A DNA stretch of 13,507 nt, taken from Nitrospirota bacterium (GTDB taxonomy: Bacteria; Nitrospirota; Thermodesulfovibrionia; Thermodesulfovibrionales; JdFR-88). The notes under the pieces were generated by a model. The model was not told where the DNA came from, searched no databases, and saw only the letters and a program-made list of their open reading frames with translations. Positions within the stretch are counted from its first letter, which is position 1. The number at the start of each line of letters is the position of its first letter. Below, in pieces: positions 1 through 7,314 of this stretch. The DNA is taken from the NCBI GenBank assembly GCA_021790695.1, contig JAJYGJ010000138.1:1-13507 (forward strand). Reading direction: 5' to 3'. A program made the position numbers and the translations under genes.

Positions 1-2
1 AG

Positions 3-1811
3 GTCCCGCTTGCCGTCTCGTACGTGGACCACAACATGCTTCAATCGAATTTCATGAACGCCGACGATCATGAGTTCCTTCGTACCGCGGCCGCGAAGTT
101 CGGGGCATGGTTTTCCAGGCCCGGAAACGGCATATCCCACCAGGTGCACCTCGAAAGGTTTTCGTCGCCGGGCAGGATCGCCCTGGGCACGGACAGCCAT
201 ACGCCCACGGGGGGCGGTATCGGCATGCTCGCAATCGGCGTGGGCGGGCTTGACGCCGCAACCGTGATGGCCGGCGCGCCCTTGGATGTGAAAGTGCCCG
301 AGGTGCTTCGGGTGAGGCTTACGGGCAGGCTGCGGAGGCCATGGGTCGCGGCGATGGACGTGATACTCGAATTGCTGAGGATGCTCACCGTGAAGGGGGG
401 GGTAGGCAAGATCATCGAGTATGACGGCCCCGGCCTTAAACAGCTCTCCGTGCCGGAGCGGGCCACCATTACCAACATGGGGGCGGAGCTGGGCGCGACC
501 ACCTCGATCTTCCCCAGCGATGAAAAAACCCGCTTTTTCCTGAAGGCCCAGGGCCGCGAGCAGGACTGGGTCGAATTGAAGGCGGACCCCGATGCGGTTT
601 ACTCGGACACCCTCGCAATAAACCTCTCCGGGCTCGAACCCGTGATGGCGGCGCCGCACAGCCCGGACAGGGTCATCCCCGTAAAAGAGCTTGCCGGCAC
701 AAGCGTGGACCAGGTCTGCATAGGAAGCTGCACGAACTCCTCTTACATGATATTGAAGGAGGTCGCCTCCGTCCTGAAGGGGCATACCGTGCGGCCGGGG
801 TTGAGTCTGCTTGTAAACCCCGGTTCCCGCCAGACCGCCATGATGCTTGCGCGGGACGGCGCCCTCGGTGATTTTCTCGCCGCCGGGGCGAGGGTGCTTG
901 AATGCTCCTGCGGGCCGTGCATAGGCATGGGCGGCTCTCCGGGCAGCGGGCAGGTCTCCGTACGCACATATAACAGGAATTTCAAGGGCAGGAGCGGCAC
1001 GAAAGACGCGATGGTCTATCTGGCAAATCCCCTGCTATGCGCGCTCTTCGCCTTGAACGGCCGCATAATCGAGCCCGGAGACGGGCAGATAAACGTGAAG
1101 CGCGCAAAGGAGCCCGCAAGCTATCCGGTGAGCGACAATCTGCTTATATCCCCTTCGGCGGAGGGCATGGAGACCGCGATAAAGAGGGGGCCTAATATAA
1201 AGGAGGTCCCGCTCAAGGGGCCGGTTGAGGACGAGATACACGCCTTAACGCTCCTTGTGGCCGGCGACAACATAACCACGGACGACATCATGCCGGCGGG
1301 CTCGCAGATACTGCCTCTGCGCTCCAACATCCCCGCCATCGCCCAGTACGTTTACAGGGGCATCGACCCCGACTTCAGCAAGAGGGCCGCCGCGGCTATG
1401 GAAAAAGGCGGGGGCGCAATAATCGGCGGCGAAAATTACGGGCAGGGCTCCTCGAGGGAGCATGCGGCCCTGGCCCCCATGTACCTTGGCGTAAAGGCCG
1501 TAATAGCGAAATCCTTTGCCCGGATACACAGGGCGAACCTTATCAATTTCGGCATCCTTCCGCTTGTCTTCAGGGACCCGAAGGATTTTGACGGGATCGG
1601 CCGGGAGGATGAGCTTGTCATAAAAAAAGTCAGGGAAACCCTGGAAGACGGCCCCGGGTCCCGATCAGGCATGACCTTCACGGTTGAAAACCGCACGAAG
1701 GGGTTTCACTTCGAGGTGACATCGGGCCTGGGCAGACGCGAGGCGGACCTGATACTTGCCGGCGGGCTTCTGCCCTACACCAGGGAGAAATTCGCCGCGG
1801 GCGGCGAATAA
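3..1811 (+). CDS. Aconitate hydratase, 5'-truncated by the window edge
   Basis: Aconitase interconverts citrate and isocitrate in the TCA cycle using a [4Fe-4S] cluster in the cytoplasm. The reading frame is open from the first bases of the window, so the true start lies upstream; about 602 residues are visible. The N-terminal part carries the DHNMLQ and GTDSHTPTGGGIGML segments. The three cluster cysteines are the GSC cysteine of CIGSCTNSSY (codon 729-731) and the two in CGPCIG (codons 909-911 and 918-920). The C-terminal swivel domain has GGENYGQGSSREHAALAP, including the SRE active-site segment. The size and motif wording resemble the shorter Aquifex-type aconitases of about 640-660 residues rather than the roughly 890-residue AcnA; that subfamily call is from memory. 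Homologous isopropylmalate or homoaconitate dehydratases are less likely because both domains are fused in one chain of aconitase layout. No other TCA gene is visible nearby. Confidence 0.95.
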   Translation, partial: VPLAVSYVDHNMLQSNFMNADDHEFLRTAAAKFGAWFSRPGNGISHQVHLERFSSPGRIALGTDSHTPTGGGIGMLAIGVGGLDAATVMAGAPLDVKVPEVLRVRLTGRLRRPWVAAMDVILELLRMLTVKGGVGKIIEYDGPGLKQLSVPERATITNMGAELGATTSIFPSDEKTRFFLKAQGREQDWVELKADPDAVYSDTLAINLSGLEPVMAAPHSPDRVIPVKELAGTSVDQVCIGSCTNSSYMILKEVASVLKGHTVRPGLSLLVNPGSRQTAMMLARDGALGDFLAAGARVLECSCGPCIGMGGSPGSGQVSVRTYNRNFKGRSGTKDAMVYLANPLLCALFALNGRIIEPGDGQINVKRAKEPASYPVSDNLLISPSAEGMETAIKRGPNIKEVPLKGPVEDEIHALTLLVAGDNITTDDIMPAGSQILPLRSNIPAIAQYVYRGIDPDFSKRAAAAMEKGGGAIIGGENYGQGSSREHAALAPMYLGVKAVIAKSFARIHRANLINFGILPLVFRDPKDFDGIGREDELVIKKVRETLEDGPGSRSGMTFTVENRTKGFHFEVTSGLGRREADLILAGGLLPYTREKFAAGGE

Positions 1812-1875
1812 AAACGGCGGGGAGTCACGGAAACCGCCCCGGGTTCATTTGATCATGCATGTTAAATTCAGATAC

Positions 1876-1880
1876 GGAGG
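1876..1880 (+). promoter_or_regulatory. Shine-Dalgarno of the FKBP gene
   Basis: GGAGG lies 7 bases before the GTG at 1888. It decides the start: an upstream in-frame ATG at 1855 has no such signal, and it would put extra charged residues before the signal peptide. Confidence 0.75.
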
Positions 1881-1887
1881 ATACATT

Positions 1888-2394
1888 GTGAGAAAAATTG
1901 CGATAGTGCTTTTTTCCGCGGCGTTCATGCTTTCATTCGGTTTTGCCGCGGTTGCGGCCGGGCCGGCGGCGGTTGCGGTTTCAAACGGCAAGACGGTCAC
2001 GCTCAACTATACCCTTACGGTCAACGGCAAGGTTGTGGACAGTTCCAAGGGCCGGCGGCCTCTGGTGGTGAGGATAGGCGCTCATCAGGTGATCCCGGGG
2101 TTTGAAAAGGGCGTCATGGGCATGAAAATCGGCCAGAAGAAGTCCTTTATGGTGAGCCCGAGGGAAGGTTACGGAGAGGTAAACCCCAAGGCCATTGTGA
2201 AGGTTGCAAAAAACAAATTGCCGCAGAACATCAAGCCTGTCGCCGGGATGGTCCTTTACGCGACCGGGCCTGGCGGGCAGGTCCTCCCCGTGAAGGTCGT
2301 GAATGTCGGCAAGAACAACGTGCTGATGGATTTCAATAACCCGCTTGCCGGAAAGACGCTTAAGTTTGACGTCGAGATCGTCGACGTCAAGTGA
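1888..2394 (+). CDS. Exported FKBP-type peptidyl-prolyl isomerase (SlyD-like)
   Basis: This protein catalyses cis-trans isomerisation of peptidyl-proline bonds and probably acts as a folding helper outside the cytoplasm. The 168-residue product starts at a GTG with a well-placed GGAGG. Residues 1-24 form a signal peptide: a basic RK, a hydrophobic core, then AVAA before GP. The FKBP domain follows from about residue 31: VTLNYTLTVNGKVVDSS, IPGFEKGVMGMKIGQKKSFMV, then SPREGYGEVNPKAI. The stretch after GYGEVNP resembles the insert-in-flap chaperone domain of SlyD-type FKBPs, and the chain closes with KTLKFDVEIVDV. It lacks the metal-binding His-rich tail of E. coli SlyD. The gene lies 76 bases after the aconitase and 58 bases before a small CxxCH protein. 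A role in maturation of exported cytochromes is possible but rests only on that neighbourhood. Confidence 0.92.
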   Translation: MRKIAIVLFSAAFMLSFGFAAVAAGPAAVAVSNGKTVTLNYTLTVNGKVVDSSKGRRPLVVRIGAHQVIPGFEKGVMGMKIGQKKSFMVSPREGYGEVNPKAIVKVAKNKLPQNIKPVAGMVLYATGPGGQVLPVKVVNVGKNNVLMDFNNPLAGKTLKFDVEIVDVK

Positions 2395-2452
2395 CTGGCG
2401 GCGGCTGTGCGATGAAGGGCGATTTCAAGGCCAGCTCCGGGATGTAAGTTGA

Positions 2453-2680
2453 ATGAAAGGCGCTCTTGGTTTCGTCCTTCTGGTTGTCCTGGTTGTTGGC
2501 GCGCTCCTGCTGCTGCCGCGCAGGAAATGGCCGCCCCTGCCGGATGACGCCGTTCACCGCGCCGCCGTCACGATTGCCGACTGCAGGCGGTGTCACGCCC
2601 CTGGAAAGGCCCTGCCTCTAAGCCCCTCCCATCCGCCCAAATTCCACTGTTTCAAGTGCCACAAGATGAAAAAAGGGTAG
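2453..2680 (+). CDS. Small membrane-anchored protein with two CxxCH motifs, probable diheme cytochrome c
   Basis: The 75-residue product has a hydrophobic helix at about residues 4-21, a basic RRK at 23-25, and two heme-binding motifs: CRRCH (44-48) and CFKCH (66-70). The linker between them contains SHPP, and H35, H60 and H65 could serve as distal heme ligands. The spacing, with a His-Pro-Pro before the second motif, is typical of multiheme electron-transfer modules. It would act as a small electron carrier or subunit on the outer face of the inner membrane. Two points are odd. The RRK directly after the helix argues by the positive-inside rule for the C-terminus being cytoplasmic, where heme c cannot be attached. 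Also, no strong Shine-Dalgarno precedes the ATG. Two CxxC pairs could instead form a zinc ribbon, though a His after both pairs favours heme. No oxidoreductase partner is visible. Confidence 0.75.
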   Translation: MKGALGFVLLVVLVVGALLLLPRRKWPPLPDDAVHRAAVTIADCRRCHAPGKALPLSPSHPPKFHCFKCHKMKKG

Positions 2681-2684
2681 AAAG

Positions 2685-3380
2685 CTAGTAATTGAAGATT
2701 TGCATGAGCGACGGGGTTTCCTCTTTGCCGACGGGAATGCCTTCGCCCTTCTGGAAAGCGTCTTGCGCCTTCGCCATGTCTCCCCTGAACCGGGGATCGA
2801 GCCGGACGGCAAGCTGAAGGGCCGTGGCGGCATCGCCGTAGTCGGCCTCGGCGTTATAGGCGAGGGCCAACTGGTAGTAGGCGGGATAAAAATCGTCCAT
2901 CCTGATCGTGGCCTGCCTGAATGCGTTTACGGCGAGCTCATATTTGCCAAGCTTGTAATATGCAAGCCCCAGGTTGAAAAAGGCGTTTTCCGGCGTTTGG
3001 TAAAGGGGGTTTGAGAGCGCCTGCTTGCAGTCCGAGACGGCCCGTTCGTATTTTTTCAGCCTGTACTCCAGAAGGCAGCGGTTATTATAGGCCCCGGAGT
3101 AATCCGGGTCTATGTCTATGGCCTTCGTGAAGGCGTCTTCGGCGCCCCGCTCATCGTCCCATTTCATATAAATACAGCCCAGGGCGTTCCAGGCCTGCTT
3201 GTAGTCGCTGCGGTCTTCGAGGGCCTTCCGGAACTGCACGTATGCCTGCTGGTATTGACCGCTCTCCCAACGGGCCAGGCCCAGCTTGTAATGGAGCGCG
3301 GCCTGCTTTGTCTGCCCGGTTGTGGCGCAGGAAAAACAGGTCGCGAGGACGAGCGCGGGCAGAAGACACCGTTTAAGCAT
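2685..3380 (-). CDS. TPR-repeat lipoprotein, PilF/PilW-like
   Basis: This is a probable exported lipoprotein built of tetratricopeptide repeats, which usually scaffold protein complexes. From the ATG at 3380 it has 231 residues. The N-terminus is basic (LKR), then hydrophobic, then LATCFSC; the acylated residue could be C15 (LATC) or C18, neither a perfect lipobox. About five TPR units follow from residues 26 to 200, with typical pairs such as ALGCIYMKWDD and NLGLAYYKLGKYELAVNAFRQA. The overall plan resembles PilF/PilW, the outer-membrane lipoprotein needed for type IV pilus secretin assembly, but no pilus gene is nearby, so the exact role is open. An in-frame TTG at 3407 would add nine residues; neither start has a clear ribosome binding site. 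It converges on the CxxCH gene with 4 bases between the stop codons. Confidence 0.85.
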   Translation of the reverse strand: MLKRCLLPALVLATCFSCATTGQTKQAALHYKLGLARWESGQYQQAYVQFRKALEDRSDYKQAWNALGCIYMKWDDERGAEDAFTKAIDIDPDYSGAYNNRCLLEYRLKKYERAVSDCKQALSNPLYQTPENAFFNLGLAYYKLGKYELAVNAFRQATIRMDDFYPAYYQLALAYNAEADYGDAATALQLAVRLDPRFRGDMAKAQDAFQKGEGIPVGKEETPSLMQIFNY

Positions 3381-3449
3381 GGAGTATGGATTCAAGCCTT
3401 TTACCAATGAGATAAATTAACAGAAATGAATGGGGCAAGTAAAGATATA

Positions 3450-3471
3450 CGGGGGCTGTCCCATGCCCCCG
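3450..3471 (+). other. Hairpin in the leader region of murQ
   Basis: A perfect 7-base inverted repeat (CGGGGGC / GCCCCCG) with an 8-base loop lies in the divergent region between the TPR lipoprotein gene and murQ, 33 bases before the chosen murQ ATG. No T-run follows in either direction, so it does not look like an intrinsic terminator. It could be a leader-RNA structure or an operator; its role is unknown. No convincing sigma70 pair was found in this 124-base gap. Confidence 0.35.
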
Positions 3472-3504
3472 CCTGATTCCGGCCCGTGTTATATTAGATT
3501 CCGG

Positions 3505-4383
3505 ATGAGAAAAAATGCGGGGATAAGGCAGACCGAAAGAACACACCCGCTTTCGAAGGGCTCCGATGCCCTGCCTGTCCGGGATTTCCTGAGGCTGATG
3601 CATGCCGGAAGCAGGGCCGCCTTCGATGCCGTGGGCTCGGCCCTTCCGGGGATGGAAAAGGTCGTGAGGGCCGCGACAAGCGCGATTCGCGCCGGCGGCA
3701 GGGTTTACTATGCGGGGGCCGGGACCAGCGGCAGACTGGGGGCCATTGATGCGGCTGAGGTGGGGCCGACCTTCGGTTCCGATGCCTTTAAAGCGGTCAT
3801 CGCGGGCGGACCACCCGCGATGCTCAAGGCGGCGGAAGGGGCCGAAGACGATCGCGATGAAGGGCGGAGGCTGGCCGGCCAGGTGAAAAAACGGGACCTT
3901 GCAATCGGGATAAGCGCAAGCGGAAAGACGCCTTTTGTGGCCGCTTTCCTGGAAGAGGCCTCACGCCGCGGGGCCCCGGCCTGGCTCATCTGCTCCAACC
4001 GGGTACGATATGGATTCCTCGCGGGGACCGTTTTATTGCCCACCGGCCCCGAACTGATCGCGGGCTCCACGAGGCTGAACGCGGCCACCGCCCAGAAGCT
4101 TTGTCTGAACCTGATATCGACGGCCGTGATGGTGCAGCTTGGAGGGGCATACGACGGGCACATGGTGGGGGTGGTCCCGGCCAACAGGAAGCTCGTGGAG
4201 AGGGCCAAAAGGATCATTGCCGCCTGCACGGGCTGCTCATTGGAGGAGGCTGGCGGGTATCTTGATTCCTCCGGCATGAATGTGAAAGTTGCCATCCTGA
4301 TGCGGGCAAAGGGGGTTACGAGGCGGCGGGCCCAAAAGCTGCTGAAAGAAAACGGAGGCCGCCTGCGCGGTCTGATTGACTAG
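3505..4383 (+). CDS. murQ: N-acetylmuramic acid 6-phosphate etherase
   Basis: MurQ cleaves the lactyl ether of MurNAc 6-phosphate to give GlcNAc 6-phosphate and D-lactate in peptidoglycan recycling, in the cytoplasm. The 292-residue product has the SIS-domain signature GAGTSGRLG at 71-79, followed by DAAEVGPTFG and EGAEDD. E85 and the E111/E114 cluster correspond to the two glutamates implicated in catalysis in E. coli MurQ. GPELIAGSTR, AYDGHMVGV and the helical C-terminal part with CSLEEAGGYL complete the family pattern. Length matches the roughly 300-residue family. The ATG at 3505 gives the best length but lacks a Shine-Dalgarno; in-frame ATGs at 3430 and 3463 would add residues without similarity. 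No MurNAc transporter or kinase gene is visible, so the substrate probably comes from the cell's own wall. The TAG stop belongs to the palindrome at 4381-4475. Confidence 0.93.
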   Translation: MRKNAGIRQTERTHPLSKGSDALPVRDFLRLMHAGSRAAFDAVGSALPGMEKVVRAATSAIRAGGRVYYAGAGTSGRLGAIDAAEVGPTFGSDAFKAVIAGGPPAMLKAAEGAEDDRDEGRRLAGQVKKRDLAIGISASGKTPFVAAFLEEASRRGAPAWLICSNRVRYGFLAGTVLLPTGPELIAGSTRLNAATAQKLCLNLISTAVMVQLGGAYDGHMVGVVPANRKLVERAKRIIAACTGCSLEEAGGYLDSSGMNVKVAILMRAKGVTRRRAQKLLKENGGRLRGLID

Positions 4384-4475
4384 AACCTACCTCAGAATTG
4401 ATTCTGAAGCGAAAGAGAGGGGAAATCGCCCATTTCAGCCTCTTGCAGCCGGAAGCGATTTTGAGATAGGTTCTA
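4381..4475. repeat. 95-base palindromic element that supplies the stop codons of both flanking genes
   Basis: The 20 bases at 4381-4400 and the reverse complement of 4456-4475 match at 17 positions; both begin TAGAACCTA. Weaker pairing continues inward: 21 of the outer 26 positions match, and an inner stem pairs GAAAT at 4422-4426 with ATTTC at 4432-4436. The whole element can therefore fold as one long imperfect hairpin. Its left TAG (4381-4383) ends murQ. Its right TAG, read on the minus strand at 4475-4473, ends folP, so element and intergenic space coincide exactly. The terminal inverted repeats recall a miniature inverted-repeat transposable element or a REP-like palindrome. No transposase is encoded. 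No second copy was seen in the window. Confidence 0.8.
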
Positions 4476-4485
4476 ACTTCTTTTT
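4381..4485 (+). terminator. Possible intrinsic terminator for murQ
   Basis: The palindrome is followed immediately on the plus strand by ACTTCTTTTT (4476-4485), so a transcript from murQ would have a strong hairpin followed by a U-rich tract. The T-run lies inside the last codons of folP on the opposite strand. In the folP direction no T-run follows the hairpin, so termination there would need another mechanism. Confidence 0.4.
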
Positions 4486-5309
4486 ATGGCGTCGGCCACT
4501 CTGGCGGCCTTCGAGACCTCTTTTACGTCGTGCACCCTCAGGATGCTGGCCCCGTTCATTATAGCTATAATGGCCGCGGCAATTGTCCCTTCAAGCCTTT
4601 CTCCGGGGGGGGCGCCCCCCAGCACATGCCCGATAAAGGCCTTTCTGGAAGGCCCCGCCAGGACCGGCTTTCCAAGGCCGGTGAATGCCTCCAGGTTTTT
4701 CAGTATCTCAAGGTTATGCCCCACGGTCTTTCCAAACCCTATGCCGGGGTCGATTATGATCCTGTCCTCGCGCACGCCGGCGTCCGAGGCGATCCGGATG
4801 GAGCCCCTCAGATAATCCAGTATTTCGGGTATGAGGGCGTCATAACGCGGGTTTTTCTGCATATCCTCCGGCGTGCCCTTTATGTGCATCAGGACCACCG
4901 GCACCTTGTACAGCGCGGCAAGACCCGGCATCCCGGCATCGAATCTCATACCGCTGATGTCGTTTATGATGTCGGCCCCGGCATCGAGGGCCGCGCGGGC
5001 CACGGGGGCCTTCCAGGTGTCTATCGAGACCGGGACGGAGGTCCTTTTTTTGATCGCCTTTATCACCGGCAGGGTGCGCTCGATCTCCGCCTCCGGGCTC
5101 GCGGCGGCCGCGCCGGGCCTTGTTGATTCCCCCCCGACATCTATTATGTCGGCCCCCTCCCCGGCCATCCGGAGGGCGCGTTCGACCGCCCTTGCCGGGT
5201 CCAGATAGAGCCCGCCGTCCGAAAATGAATCGGGAGTGACGTTCAGGATGCCCATGATATGGGTGCGCCTTGAAAAATCGAGGATATGCCCGCCGGCCGC
5301 AAGTCTCAT
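4473..5309 (-). CDS. folP: Dihydropteroate synthase
   Basis: FolP condenses 6-hydroxymethyl-7,8-dihydropterin diphosphate with p-aminobenzoate to make dihydropteroate in folate synthesis; it is the target of sulfonamides. The 278-residue product has MGILNVTPDSFSDGG at residues 19-33, with N23 as the expected Mg-diphosphate ligand. The pterin-binding loop DVGGESTRPGA follows at 57-67, and then PVSIDTWK, DIINDISGM, a GIGFGKT segment, AGPSRKAFIG and a C-terminal LRVHDVKE. All expected TIM-barrel motifs are present and length is normal. It lies 161 bases downstream of ftsH on the same strand, a neighbourhood also found in E. coli and other bacteria. The gap carries no credible gene and no strong ribosome binding site before the ATG. 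The stop TAG is provided by the palindromic element. Confidence 0.96.
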   Translation of the reverse strand: MRLAAGGHILDFSRRTHIMGILNVTPDSFSDGGLYLDPARAVERALRMAGEGADIIDVGGESTRPGAAAASPEAEIERTLPVIKAIKKRTSVPVSIDTWKAPVARAALDAGADIINDISGMRFDAGMPGLAALYKVPVVLMHIKGTPEDMQKNPRYDALIPEILDYLRGSIRIASDAGVREDRIIIDPGIGFGKTVGHNLEILKNLEAFTGLGKPVLAGPSRKAFIGHVLGGAPPGERLEGTIAAAIIAIMNGASILRVHDVKEVSKAARVADAIKRS

Positions 5310-5470
5310 TTCATCCGGCCGGTGACGGCTGAAAAGCCGGGTGGGGGCGCGGTCTCATCGCACGCGAAAAATTCACCTGATTGAACATCTGATGGCTGCG
5401 CCATATTCTCCGGGGGAAAATGCGAACGGGCCGGGGGGAAATTCCGGACGGGCGTCATTAGCCGGGAAGG

Positions 5471-7282
5471 TCAGGCGGTCTGGGCCTGCGCGGCCCGATA
5501 TTCCCTTAAAAGGCCCTCTATCTCCTCGTTGTCCATTGTTTCGGCTTCGAGGAGCTTTGCGGCGAATTTCTCCAGGAGGCCCTTGTTCTCCAGGAGGAGT
5601 TTTTTCGCATCCCGATAGGCGTCCGTGACGAACGTCTTTACTTCCCCGTCTATCTCCTCCGCGGTCCGCTCGCTGTAATCCTTGTGTTTGGCTATCTCCC
5701 TTCCAAGGAATATCTGTTCGTCTTTCTTGCCGAAGGTAAGCGGGCCCAGCTTGTCGCTCATGCCCCATTCGGTCACCATCTTGTGGGCGAGTTCGGTGGC
5801 CTTTTCTATGTCGTTGCCCGCGCCCGTGGTCATGTGGTTCAGGGCGATCTCCTCGGCGGCCCTTCCGCCCATGAGCACCCTCAGCGTCTTAAACAGGAAT
5901 TCCCTCGAATGGGTGTACCTGTCGTCAATGGGAAGCTGCTGGGTCACGCCCAGGGCCCTGCCGCGCGGGATGATGCTGACCTTGTGTATCGGGTCCGTGC
6001 CGGGCGTGAGCTTTGCAACCAGGGTATGCCCGACCTCGTGGTAAGCGGTGTTTTTCTTCTCCTCGTCGCTTATGATCATGCTTTTTCTTTCAACGCCCAT
6101 CATGAGCTTGTCCTTGGCTACCTCGAAATCCGCCCCCTCCACATTGGCCTTGTTCTTCCTTGCGGCAAATAACGCGGCCTCATTGACGAGGTTTGCCAGG
6201 TCCGCTCCGGAGAAACCGGGCGTGCCGCGGGCCAGCCTGTCAAGTTTCACGTTTTCATCGAGCGGGATGTTTTTCGTGTGGACCCTGAGTATCGCCTCCC
6301 TGCCCTTGACGTCGGGCAGCGGGACTACGACCTGCCTGTCGAACCTTCCGGGCCGCAGGAGGGCCGGATCGAGCACGTCCGGGCGGTTGGTGGCCGCGAT
6401 TATGATGATGCCTTCCTTGCCCTCGAACCCGTCCATCTCCACCAGGAGCTGGTTTAAGGTCTGTTCCCTTTCGTCATGCCCGCCGCCCAGGCCGGCGCCC
6501 CTGAGCCTTCCGACGGCGTCTATCTCGTCTATGAAGATGATGCAGGGCGCGTTTTTCTTGGCCTGCTCGAAGAGGTCTCTTACCCGGGAGGCGCCGACCC
6601 CCACGAACATCTCCACGAAGTCGGAGCCCGATATGCTGAAAAAGGGGACCCCCGCCTCGCCCGCTATGGCCTTTGCCAGCAGGGTCTTGCCAGTCCCGGG
6701 CGAGCCGATAAGGAGCACGCCCTTGGGGATCTTGCCGCCGAGCCTCGAGAATTTATGCGGGTCCTTGAGAAAATCTATGATCTCGGATACCTCGTCTTTG
6801 GCCTCCTCCACGCCGGCCACGTCGGCAAAGGTGAGCTTCACCGCCTTGTCGGAGACCAGCCTTACCCGCGCCTTTCCGAAAGAAAGCGCCTTGTTGCCGC
6901 CGGTCTGCATCTGCCGCATGAAGAAAACCCAGATGACCACCAGCAGGAGTATCGGGCCGAAGGAGAAGAAGAAATTCTCATACCACGGGCTTTGATCCGG
7001 AGGTTTGGCCTCTATACTGACGTCTTTCTGCTCCAGGGCGCCTACCAGGCCGTCATAGTGCGGAGGGGCGTAGGTCTTGAAGCTTTTGCCGTCCTTGAAC
7101 ATTCCCGTGATGTCGTTGCCCTTTATGAGGACCTGTTTGACTTGGCCGGCCTGAACCTGTTGCATGAAACTGGAAAATATGATCTGCTCCTGCGACTTTT
7201 TAGGCGGGTTGAGCAGATTAAACAGAAGTATCATCAGCACTCCTATAAGGAGCCAGATGAAAAGGCCTCTTGCAAGATTCAA
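5471..7282 (-). CDS. ftsH: ATP-dependent zinc metalloprotease FtsH
   Basis: FtsH is a hexameric inner-membrane AAA+ protease that degrades misassembled membrane proteins and unstable regulators. The 603-residue product has transmembrane helices at about 7-25 and 104-122 flanking a periplasmic domain. Then come Walker A GSPGTGKT (193-200), the FVG pore loop (226-228), Walker B IIFIDE (248-253) and the second region of homology with arginine fingers R310 and R313. The zinc site is HEVGH (415-419) with D491 in the GNDIEKAT segment as the likely third ligand. All catalytic elements are intact. The frame starts at TTG 7282, 15 bases after a GGAGG, which is a long spacing; an in-frame ATT at 7288 would have 9 bases. 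The gene lies 57 bases after rph with a candidate promoter of its own. Confidence 0.97.
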   Translation of the reverse strand: MNLARGLFIWLLIGVLMILLFNLLNPPKKSQEQIIFSSFMQQVQAGQVKQVLIKGNDITGMFKDGKSFKTYAPPHYDGLVGALEQKDVSIEAKPPDQSPWYENFFFSFGPILLLVVIWVFFMRQMQTGGNKALSFGKARVRLVSDKAVKLTFADVAGVEEAKDEVSEIIDFLKDPHKFSRLGGKIPKGVLLIGSPGTGKTLLAKAIAGEAGVPFFSISGSDFVEMFVGVGASRVRDLFEQAKKNAPCIIFIDEIDAVGRLRGAGLGGGHDEREQTLNQLLVEMDGFEGKEGIIIIAATNRPDVLDPALLRPGRFDRQVVVPLPDVKGREAILRVHTKNIPLDENVKLDRLARGTPGFSGADLANLVNEAALFAARKNKANVEGADFEVAKDKLMMGVERKSMIISDEEKKNTAYHEVGHTLVAKLTPGTDPIHKVSIIPRGRALGVTQQLPIDDRYTHSREFLFKTLRVLMGGRAAEEIALNHMTTGAGNDIEKATELAHKMVTEWGMSDKLGPLTFGKKDEQIFLGREIAKHKDYSERTAEEIDGEVKTFVTDAYRDAKKLLLENKGLLEKFAAKLLEAETMDNEEIEGLLREYRAAQAQTA

Positions 7283-7297
7283 CTTAATGACACTCTA

Positions 7298-7302
7298 CCT
7301 CC
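7298..7302 (-). promoter_or_regulatory. Shine-Dalgarno upstream of ftsH with unusual spacing
   Basis: A perfect GGAGG (minus strand) lies 15 bases before the TTG start, 9 bases before an in-frame ATT codon at 7288, and 4 bases before an out-of-frame GTG at 7293. It is clearly a ribosome binding site, but which codon it serves is uncertain. Confidence 0.6.
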
Positions 7303-7314
7303 GAAAAATATTTT

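Noticed and set aside
1816..1850. Possible terminator after the aconitase gene
   Set aside because: Only 5-base stems (GGCGG/CCGCC or CGGGG/CCCCG) that compete with each other, and no real T-run follows.
3417..3445. TTAACA with TAAAGA 17 bases later as a murQ promoter
   Set aside because: The -35-like box is good but the -10 matches only three of six bases; not strong enough to list.
5373..5768. Minus-strand frame extending from ftsH into the ftsH-folP gap
   Set aside because: It overlaps ftsH in another frame and is Arg/Gly/Pro-rich shadow sequence. The remaining 161-base gap holds only tiny frames and a short 5-base hairpin at 5326-5339.
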